A DNA stretch of 18,765 bases from an uncultured Lachnospiraceae bacterium (GTDB lineage: Bacteria; Bacillota; Clostridia; Lachnospirales; Lachnospiraceae): NCBI GenBank assembly GCA_947177465.1, contig CAMWUP010000008.1, positions 1 through 18,765 on the forward strand. Direction: 5' to 3'. Of the stretch, positions 15,207-18,765 are shown piece after piece (positions within the stretch are counted from its first letter, which is position 1; each line of letters starts with the position of its first letter). The position numbers and the translations under genes are program-made. The notes beneath the pieces are model-generated. The model was given only the letters and a program-made list of their open reading frames with translations. It was not told the origin of the DNA and searched no databases.

Positions 15207-15983
15207 TCAGTAGACCTCTTCCATTTGGTAGAGTTTACAGGCATTCTGCCATGTAAGCTCCTCCACCTGTCTTGGTGATATTTGCTTTATACGGGCGATT
15301 TCGTTGATAACAAAAGAAAGCTTGGACGAATCGTTCCGTTTTCCCCTGTTCGGTTCCGGCGCCAGATACGGGCTGTCTGTTTCCACCACAATCCGCTCCA
15401 TGGGAATGTATTCCACCGCTTCCTTCAGCTTTTTGGCATTTTTGAAAGTTACCACGCCTCCAACTCCGATGTAAAAACCCATCTTCAAAAAAATTTCTGC
15501 GGTCTCCTTCGTATAGGAAAAGCAATGGATAACGCCCCCTGTTTCTTCTGCGTGCTCCGCCTTCATAATTTCTATGGTATCCATCGCCGCATCACGGGAA
15601 TGGATTACTATCGGCAGACGAAGTTCCTTTGCAAGCTGTAACTGTCTGGTAAACCACTTTTTTTGTATAGCACGCTCCGGCTCCTGCCAGTAATAATCCA
15701 GTCCGATTTCGCCTACAGCTACACATTTTGCGTGACGACATTGTTCTCTTAACCTTGAAAACAAAGCTTCATCTAAAACTGCCGTCTCGCTGGGATGAAT
15801 CCCCAGCGCACCATAGACAAAATCATACGCTTCCATCAGCTCTATCGTAGTCTGACAGGATTCCGGACTCGCCCCCACATTAACTACCCTGCCAATTCCC
15901 TTTTCCGGCAGCGCTTTAAGCAGTTTGTCCCTGTCCTCTCTAAAAGCCTCGTCGTCATAATGTGCATGTGTCTCAAATATCAT
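15207..15983 (-). CDS. tatD: TatD-family metal-dependent DNase/hydrolase
   Basis: A 258-residue cytoplasmic TIM-barrel metallohydrolase of the TatD family, associated with 3'-5' DNA exonuclease and repair activity. Metal ligands are visible in order: HAH (6-8) after the start MIFET, Glu in GEIGLDYYW (about 91), His in IHSRD, His in IHCFSY and Asp in ETDSPYLAP. Length is normal. The longest frame begins at 16091, but family members start with the THAH motif about five residues from the N-terminus, and AAAGGAG is placed six bases before ATG 15983. Upstream, at 16071-16175, lies an RNA gene-like element on the same strand that resembles an antitoxin RNA; tatD transcription may begin within or after it. 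Confidence 0.94.
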   Translation of the reverse strand: MIFETHAHYDDEAFREDRDKLLKALPEKGIGRVVNVGASPESCQTTIELMEAYDFVYGALGIHPSETAVLDEALFSRLREQCRHAKCVAVGEIGLDYYWQEPERAIQKKWFTRQLQLAKELRLPIVIHSRDAAMDTIEIMKAEHAEETGGVIHCFSYTKETAEIFLKMGFYIGVGGVVTFKNAKKLKEAVEYIPMERIVVETDSPYLAPEPNRGKRNDSSKLSFVINEIARIKQISPRQVEELTWQNACKLYQMEEVY

Positions 15984-16053
15984 GGTAAGCTCCTTTGCCT
16001 TATTCTTAAAAACGCCATCCCTTTGCATTTCCGTGTCAGAGCGGGATAATGCA

Positions 16054-16109
16054 CAAACGCAGCACAGCCTAAAATGAAAGCCTCGGAACAACTATTCCGG
16101 GGCTTTTTT
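16054..16109. repeat. Diverged second copy of the toxin 3' UTR and terminator
   Basis: Bases 16055-16102 match 18363-18410 (the region just after the toxin stop codon through its terminator) at 39 of 48 positions without gaps. The similarity begins at the stop codon of the toxin and only weak likeness is seen further upstream. No toxin-like reading frame survives here. The stem at 16080-16088/16095-16103 with a T-run after it is an intact terminator on the plus side. Confidence 0.75.
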
Positions 16110-16140
16110 GTGCATACGTGTTTCATAACAGCCTTTGCCT
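16071..16140 (-). ncRNA. Candidate orphan antitoxin-like small RNA upstream of tatD
   Basis: A predicted RNA of about 70 bases starts near 16140 from the promoter at 16147-16175 and ends after the hairpin 16080-16103 with a U-rich tail (complement of AAAATGAAA). Promoter -10 context and terminator match those of the antisense RNA of the toxin locus near 18379-18451. The middle part, which would recognise the toxin mRNA, has diverged. It could be a free antitoxin acting on a toxin elsewhere in the genome, a relic, or simply the leader of tatD with an attenuator. Confidence 0.55.
16080..16109. terminator. Intrinsic terminator, bidirectional
   Basis: A 9-bp stem (16080-16088 with 16095-16103, one G-T pair) with a six-base loop, a run of six T on the plus side and a U-rich run on the minus side. 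Confidence 0.75.
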
Positions 16141-16146
16141 GCCTGT

Positions 16147-16175
16147 AATATACCATGTCTTTTATAATTTTTCAA
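16147..16175 (-). promoter_or_regulatory. Promoter of the orphan RNA/tatD leader
   Basis: On the minus strand TTGAAA (16170-16175) and TATATT (16147-16152) with a 17-base spacer. The 15-base stretch CTGTAATATACCATG (plus-strand reading) around the -10 is identical to that of the antisense promoter at 18458-18486. The -35 overlaps the 3' end of the SHOCT gene. Confidence 0.72.
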
Positions 16176-17424
16176 GCAATACCGCTTTCTTTTGATTGAA
16201 TTCTTCGTCCGAAAGTATACCGCTGTCCCTTAATTTGCTGAGTTTTTCTATCTGTTCAAGTACATCCGGCTCATTCTGCTGAATGATTGTCTGTGCCGGC
16301 TGACTCCCCTTCTTTAACTCTTTGCGGTATTCATGGTAGATGGCAATGACTCTTTCTGCTTCTATCGTATAAAGCGTGCTGATTTTTTCCTTTGCGCCTG
16401 CTACCATAATGATTAAATCACATACTTTCAGGGCAGCCGTCAACGCCGAATCTATCACGGCAACCAGCAAATCATCCGACTTTGAATTTTGCTCTGTCGC
16501 CATAGAAGTAATGTCCTCATAGTAGAACTGCTTTACATTGGATGTGGCTCCAAGCATTTCCCTGTTGACAATAATAATCTGTTTTGTAGTACATGCAATG
16601 TAATCCATGGCCGCCAGTGAATCAAGCCCTCCCGCATAGTACATCACAAGTTCATCCTCATAGGTCATGTACTTCTTGATATGCTGATAAATTTTATCTC
16701 CAATCTTTTCATGTATCAGCCTGTCTATTTCCTCCGGCACGATTTCAAAATCCTGCTCCGCAATATTTTTGAAATACTCATTCAACGTAATGAAATCCTG
16801 CTTATAAGCATCCCTTATCTTAATCGCAGCGAATGTTACATCATTGACCTTCAATATACATTCGCTCTCTCCATTCTCAATTTTGATGCTGTCAATGTCT
16901 TTGCAGTCGATTGTACCCTGCGCATAGAACTTTTTATCTTCCGCAAGGCACACTTTAAAATAGAAATGGTCTCTTGTGAGCAGGAACTGCTGCCCCTCCG
17001 CTTCATTCATGTAAAGGATGGGTGTTTCCGTACCATCATATATGGAGAGCTTCTTCTGAATTGTTTTTACCTTCTTCTCGTCAATATATGGGTGCATAAT
17101 AATACAGGAAACGCTTGCCTTACTGCCCGGCAGAACCATCTTGTCATAAAAGTCTTTGGTAAACGCCAAAAGCTCCTTTTCCGCAATCCGGGACATAAAG
17201 CTTTCAGGAGTCGCACTCCCTTTCTCATTTACCATACTGCACAAAGACTGTCCATACTCCGCCGCCTTGCTTTCCATTTCCGCTATGTAAGCTTCTTTCT
17301 GCGCTTTCTTTTCGGCGTTTTCCTGCTTAACCTGCTCATACTTTTCTTTGGTTGCCTGCGCCGCACTTTCCATTGTCGCTTTGGCTTTTCCCGCCATATC
17401 TTTCATTTTGTCCATAAATGCCAT
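16162..17424 (-). CDS. PH-like/SHOCT-domain protein
   Basis: A 420-residue protein without signal peptide. The N-terminal about 55 residues are a charged amphipathic helix or coiled coil rich in Met, Ala and Lys (MAFMDKMKDMAGKAKATM). A central region around 255-320 (DELVMYYAGGLDS, then IIIVNREMLG) has the strand pattern of bacterial PH-like domains. The C-terminus (EQIEKLSKLRDSGILSDEEF, about 388-407) is a clear SHOCT domain, a short helical hairpin found at the ends of many phage and bacterial proteins. Function unknown; PH-like domains suggest membrane or oligomer binding. GGAGG lies ten bases before ATG 17424. Expression probably depends on the promoter at 17537-17565, overlapped by operator dyads next to a divergent XRE gene. 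Confidence 0.82.
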   Translation of the reverse strand: MAFMDKMKDMAGKAKATMESAAQATKEKYEQVKQENAEKKAQKEAYIAEMESKAAEYGQSLCSMVNEKGSATPESFMSRIAEKELLAFTKDFYDKMVLPGSKASVSCIIMHPYIDEKKVKTIQKKLSIYDGTETPILYMNEAEGQQFLLTRDHFYFKVCLAEDKKFYAQGTIDCKDIDSIKIENGESECILKVNDVTFAAIKIRDAYKQDFITLNEYFKNIAEQDFEIVPEEIDRLIHEKIGDKIYQHIKKYMTYEDELVMYYAGGLDSLAAMDYIACTTKQIIIVNREMLGATSNVKQFYYEDITSMATEQNSKSDDLLVAVIDSALTAALKVCDLIIMVAGAKEKISTLYTIEAERVIAIYHEYRKELKKGSQPAQTIIQQNEPDVLEQIEKLSKLRDSGILSDEEFNQKKAVLLEKL

Positions 17425-17485
17425 TTTGATTTTTCCTCCTTATTCAAAGTGATATTGATACTTTTTTGGCATTAAGAATAATATG

Positions 17486-17515
17486 TATTTACTCTTTTTC
17501 AAAGAGTAGTAAATA
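17486..17515. promoter_or_regulatory. Operator-like dyad 1
   Basis: TATTTACT (17486-17493) and AGTAAATA (17508-17515) are perfect inverted arms 14 bases apart, enclosing a second nested palindrome ACTCTTT-TTC-AAAGAGT (17491-17507). It lies downstream of the SHOCT promoter start point and is a tandem relative of dyad 2, whose TTACT core is exactly 30 bp away. Confidence 0.6.
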
Positions 17516-17542
17516 TAGTTACTTTTTATTCAAATAACTATA
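17514..17542. promoter_or_regulatory. Operator-like dyad 2
   Basis: TATAGTTA (17514-17521) and TAACTATA (17535-17542) are perfect inverted 8-bp arms with a 13-base spacer. The right arm contains the -10 box of the minus-strand SHOCT promoter, so a protein bound here should block it. It shares the core TTACT-TTTT-TCAAA with dyad 1. Confidence 0.65.
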
Positions 17543-17565
17543 GCAGTTTGAATAAAAATTGTCAA
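17537..17565 (-). promoter_or_regulatory. SigA-type promoter of the PH/SHOCT gene
   Basis: On the minus strand TTGACA (17560-17565) and TATAGT (17537-17542) with a 17-base spacer. The -10 overlaps operator dyad 2. Confidence 0.82.
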
Positions 17566-17575
17566 TAATCTAAAC

Positions 17576-17581
17576 TATAAT
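17576..17581 (+). promoter_or_regulatory. Candidate -10 box of the XRE gene, immediately before its start codon
   Basis: TATAAT at 17576-17581 ends one base before the first ATG (17583). Transcription would start about seven bases on, at 17588-17589, which is the second ATG. The -35 at 17-base spacing (TAAAAA) is poor. No ribosome site precedes either ATG. Confidence 0.45.
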
Positions 17582-17582
17582 T

Positions 17583-17972
17583 ATGAATATGAAAACTAAT
17601 TTTAATATAGGTGAGCGAATTCATGAACTGCGGTTGAACAGTGGATTAAGTCAGGAAAAGCTTGCACTACGGGCAAATATCACCACAACTTATCTTGGCT
17701 TGTTAGAAAGAAATCTGAAAAATCCAACGGTAAAAATAATTGAACAGATATGCAATCAATTAAATATCAGTCTGAGCGACTTTTTTTCTCCATCTCATAC
17801 CCCTGAAAATTCAGAAGATGCCGTCTCTCTGCAAATCCTTGCACAGATAAGCGACAAAAGCGAGGACGAAAAGCTGTTGATTCTTCAGACTGTAAAGAAT
17901 ATTTCAAAATTATGTGACCTCTCAAAGAAGCAGGCCTTGGACGCCTTACAGAAAGATGCACAAAAAGGATAA
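17583..17972 (+). CDS. XRE-family transcriptional regulator
   Basis: A 129-residue DNA-binding protein. Residues about 9-63 form a classic HTH_3 domain: IGERIHELRLNSGLSQEKLA, then ITTTYLGLLERNLKNPTVK with the recognition helix, then ICNQLNISLSDFF. The C-terminal part is acidic and helical (SDKSEDEKLLILQTVKNIS), probably for dimerisation. It is divergent from the PH/SHOCT gene, and two dyads in the shared intergenic region are good candidates for its operators, making it a likely repressor of that gene. Start codon is uncertain: ATG 17583 and ATG 17589 both lack a ribosome site, and the -10 box abuts them, so the mRNA may be leaderless. An intrinsic terminator overlaps the stop codon. Confidence 0.9.
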   Translation: MNMKTNFNIGERIHELRLNSGLSQEKLALRANITTTYLGLLERNLKNPTVKIIEQICNQLNISLSDFFSPSHTPENSEDAVSLQILAQISDKSEDEKLLILQTVKNISKLCDLSKKQALDALQKDAQKG

Positions 17973-18002
17973 CGTACTCCGGTGTATATGATCCTTTTTA
18001 TT
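17962..18002 (+). terminator. Terminator of the XRE gene
   Basis: AAAAAGGAT (17962-17970) pairs perfectly with ATCCTTTTT (17991-17999). The left arm overlaps the end of the XRE coding region and its stop, and the right arm provides the T-run. Confidence 0.7.
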
Positions 18003-18111
18003 TTCGTGTTATTTTTTCCAGTCTCTTCAGGCACATTACTCACCACCCTTCCAAAACACACAAAAAGAACCGTTCTTAGGGCTTTTAAATCCTCAAAAAC
18101 AGTCCTCTTAA

Positions 18112-18150
18112 GTACGCCGCAGACTTCGCCCTCAACACCTTGATTAAGAG
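18112..18150 (-). repeat. Decayed copy of the tRNA-Lys(CTT) 3' half (att-like direct repeat)
   Basis: Read on the minus strand it begins with CTCTTAATCA, identical to the anticodon loop and stem of the tRNA at 18723-18765, and continues with GGTGT, AGGG, CGA and CGGCG in the same order, with two short deletions and scattered changes. Similarity starts at the anticodon loop; nothing like the 5' half of a tRNA precedes it. It lies in the same orientation, 615 bp away. Such partial copies of tRNA 3' halves are typical of att sites left by integrases that target tRNA genes. The 17973-18208 gap otherwise holds only terminators. Confidence 0.6.
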
Positions 18151-18170
18151 TTATAGTGTGTAACATGCTG

Positions 18171-18193
18171 CAGCCTTAAGGCTGTATTTTTTT
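18171..18193 (+). terminator. Intrinsic terminator upstream of the toxin locus
   Basis: CAGCC-TTAA-GGCTG (18171-18184) followed by TATTTTTTT. No gene ending here is visible; it may insulate the toxin promoter from upstream transcription or end an unrecognised RNA in 18000-18170. Confidence 0.7.
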
Positions 18194-18208
18194 GCTCTTG
18201 TTTCAGGG

Positions 18209-18237
18209 TTGCCTGTGGCGCGCGGAGCGGTTATAAT
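18209..18237 (+). promoter_or_regulatory. Promoter of the type I toxin mRNA
   Basis: TTGCCT (18209-18214) and TATAAT (18232-18237) with a 17-base spacer, predicted start near 18244. Confidence 0.82.
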
Positions 18238-18241
18238 ATAA

Positions 18242-18270
18242 CTGCTGTGTTGCCTCCAGCAGGGAGGAGG
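18242..18270 (+). promoter_or_regulatory. Toxin mRNA leader hairpin with anti-ribosome-site sequence
   Basis: CTGCTG (18242-18247) pairs with CAGCAG (18257-18262) right at the 5' end of the mRNA. The loop carries CCTCC (18253-18257), which can instead pair with GGAGG (18263-18267) of the ribosome site across a five-base loop. Either fold could limit toxin translation, as the 5' stem-loop of Fst-type toxin mRNAs does. Confidence 0.55.
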
Positions 18271-18298
18271 TGAGCAAGTGTTTGATATTATTTCTTTT
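18270..18298. repeat. Direct repeats DRa/DRb, toxin-side copy
   Basis: GTGAGCAAGTG (18270-18280) and ATATTATTTCTTTT (18285-18298) cover the toxin ribosome-site spacer, start codon and first codons. Both recur exactly at 18421-18431 and 18435-18448. Confidence 0.85.
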
Positions 18299-18364
18299 AT
18301 TGTCTCCGTGCTGGCAAGTGTGGTAGCTTACTACATATGCAAGTGGCTGGATGGAGATGAGTAA
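18278..18364 (+). CDS. Small hydrophobic type I toxin candidate (28 residues)
   Basis: A GTG-start frame of 28 codons preceded by GGAGGAGG seven bases upstream. The peptide begins MFDIISFIVSVLASVVAYYI, a single predicted membrane helix, and ends with a polar tail CKWLDGDE. Size, one membrane helix and charged C-terminus are those of type I toxins that damage the membrane. The tail WLDGDE loosely recalls the end of Fst-type toxins, but the body is different. It has its own promoter (18209-18237), a 5' hairpin, direct repeats over its start, a bidirectional terminator and a convergent antisense RNA gene. I recall similar short ORFs ending in YYICKWLD in gut Clostridia, so this may be a recurrent family; toxicity is inferred. 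Confidence 0.78.
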   Translation: MFDIISFIVSVLASVVAYYICKWLDGDE

Positions 18365-18388
18365 ACACAGCCCAGCCCAAAGTGAAAA

Positions 18389-18420
18389 CCCCGGAACGGC
18401 CATTCCGGGGCTTTCTTTTT
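18389..18420. terminator. Shared bidirectional terminator of toxin mRNA and antisense RNA
   Basis: A perfect 8-bp stem CCCCGGAA/TTCCGGGG (18389-18396, 18403-18410) with a six-base loop. CTTTCTTTTT follows on the plus strand and a U-rich TTTTCACTTT on the minus strand. Confidence 0.88.
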
Positions 18421-18448
18421 GTGAGCAAGTGCTCATATTATTTCTTTT
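18421..18448. repeat. Direct repeats DRa/DRb, antitoxin-side copy
   Basis: GTGAGCAAGTG (18421-18431) and ATATTATTTCTTTT (18435-18448) repeat the toxin start region exactly, 150-151 bp downstream and beyond the terminator. They form the 5' part of the antisense RNA. Confidence 0.85.
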
Positions 18449-18457
18449 GCTATCTGT

Positions 18458-18486
18458 AATATACCATGCCCTTCCTTGTTTGTAAA
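18458..18486 (-). promoter_or_regulatory. Promoter of the antitoxin RNA
   Basis: On the minus strand TTTACA (18481-18486) and TATATT (18458-18463) with a 17-base spacer and a TG at the extended -10 position. It points towards the toxin gene. Confidence 0.8.
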
Positions 18487-18675
18487 CCTTTTTGTAACAC
18501 ATTTTGCTGCAGCTGCTTTGAGGGACATCTATTTTGTCATACATATTTTTTTGTTTGCTTCTTTCCATGCTGCTTCTACATATTTTGCCGGATGGCTGCG
18601 GAATATAAAATGCTCGGTGCTGACATTTACCGCCTTGATGATATTTTCTTTACCCGCGGTTATTAGCAAAACGGC

Positions 18676-18716
18676 AAAAAAAAGCACCAACCCCCGAGAT
18701 TGCCTCGAAAATCGGT
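18676..18716 (-). terminator. Terminator of the tRNA-Lys gene
   Basis: Arms 18686-18698 and 18704-18716 pair over 13 bases, counting G-U pairs, with a five-base loop; eight U follow in the minus-strand RNA (A-run 18676-18683). It sits seven bases after the tRNA end. The stretch 18487-18675 between antitoxin promoter and this terminator shows no gene. Confidence 0.85.
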
Positions 18717-18723
18717 ACTTCCG

Positions 18724-18765
18724 TGCGCCGCCAGGGGCTCGAACCCTGGACACCCTGATTAAGAG
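18724..18765 (-). tRNA. tRNA-Lys(CTT), 3' half (5' half outside window)
   Basis: On the minus strand the window edge falls at the start of the anticodon loop. The loop reads CTCTTAA, giving anticodon CTT (Lys) after the conserved U33. Then follow the 3' anticodon stem TCAGG, variable loop GTGTC, T-arm CAGGG-TTCGAGC-CCCTG and acceptor strand GCGGCGC with discriminator A. The CCA end is not encoded. The acceptor and D-arm partners lie beyond the window, so pairing of the acceptor stem cannot be checked. Confidence 0.92.

Larger units (their letters stand above)
18379..18451 (-). ncRNA. Candidate antitoxin small RNA (RNA II-like)
   Basis: Transcription from the promoter at 18458-18486 should begin near 18451 and stop after the shared hairpin at 18389-18410, giving an RNA of about 70 bases. 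Its 5' part is the complement of the DRb and DRa copies at 18421-18448, so it can pair in trans with the start region of the toxin mRNA, and its 3' hairpin is complementary to the toxin mRNA terminator. This is how the antitoxin RNA of the Fst/par locus works; the analogy is structural, not by sequence. Confidence 0.72.

Noticed and set aside
15961..15980. Similarity of the tatD start region (TGTGCATGTGTCTCA) to the antitoxin-side sequence near 16109, about 148 bp away, as a possible direct-repeat pair of the second toxin copy
   Set aside because: Spacing fits the intact locus, but the bases encode the conserved THAH motif of TatD and no toxin frame follows (stop after a few codons), so chance is likely.
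15984..16091. N-terminal extension of TatD in the same frame
   Set aside because: Family members begin just before the THAH motif, the ribosome site fits ATG 15983, and the extension runs through the terminator hairpin of the orphan RNA element.
16681..17475. Long plus-strand frame of 264 codons opposite the PH/SHOCT gene
   Set aside because: Antisense shadow; the minus-strand frame has the SHOCT domain, ribosome site and promoter.
17885..18166. Minus-strand frame of 93 codons running through the tRNA-Lys-like remnant and into the XRE gene
   Set aside because: It overlaps the XRE coding region antisense, has no ribosome site, and part of it is simply translated tRNA-derived sequence.
18270..18325. 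Alternative GTG start at 18270 reading a different frame through the toxin region
   Set aside because: That GTG overlaps the ribosome site, and the frame ends early with no matching membrane-peptide features.
18203..18568. Minus-strand frame of 121 codons across the toxin locus
   Set aside because: It runs through the terminator, both direct-repeat copies and two promoters, which explain the region better.

Overview
The window looks like chromosomal DNA of a low-to-moderate GC Gram-positive Clostridia, most likely a Lachnospiraceae gut anaerobe. This is inferred from gene content (DUF4358 and DHHW proteins with an MBOAT acyltransferase, a DUF2975/HTH/DUF4173 operon, a FloT-type flotillin), strong GGAGG ribosome sites, consensus SigA-type promoters and lipoprotein signals. 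No species-level call is possible from the sequence alone. Most genes lie on the minus strand; only the flotillin, an ABC-F protein, an XRE regulator and a tiny toxin gene are on the plus strand.

Layout. 1-856: a zinc-ribbon protein (cut by the window edge) and an upstream lipoprotein form one operon with a perfect consensus promoter at 906-934. 948-3108: an operon of an unknown protein, a HAD phosphatase and rsmA (16S rRNA dimethyltransferase). 3335-4837: a lone flotillin gene. 4994-8148: a lipoprotein-MBOAT-DHHW operon, probably an extracytoplasmic O-acylation module. 8424-9980: an ABC-F ATPase, convergent with a small lipoprotein gene (10055-10261). 10399-12751: DUF2975, HTH regulator and DUF4173 membrane protein in one operon with an inverted repeat over its promoter. 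12897-15125: a membrane diguanylate cyclase with a periplasmic substrate-binding-like sensor, preceded by a zinc-ribbon protein. 15207-15983: a TatD nuclease. 16162-17424: a bacterial PH/SHOCT-type protein, divergent from an XRE regulator (17583-17972) across an intergenic region with two tandem dyad operators.

The most unusual part is the right end (18112-18765). A 28-residue hydrophobic peptide gene (18278-18364) has its own promoter, a leader that can hide its ribosome site, and a bidirectional terminator. Beyond the terminator, the toxin start region is repeated as an 11-bp plus a 14-bp direct repeat, followed by a strong promoter pointing back. This is the layout of the Fst/par type I toxin-antitoxin system: convergent toxin mRNA and small antisense RNA that share a terminator and pair through direct repeats. 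The peptide itself does not look like classical Fst. A second, toxin-less copy of the terminator and antisense-RNA promoter lies just upstream of tatD (16054-16175) and looks like an orphan antitoxin RNA or relic. The toxin locus sits between a partial tRNA-Lys(CTT) gene at the window edge and a decayed copy of that tRNA's 3' half 615 bp away, the arrangement left by a tRNA-targeting integration event.

Starts were moved from the longest ORF to a downstream codon wherever a ribosome site clearly favoured it: lipoprotein 856, rsmA 1823, small lipoprotein 10261, DUF4173 12069, DUF2975 12751, diguanylate cyclase 14582 and TatD 15983.
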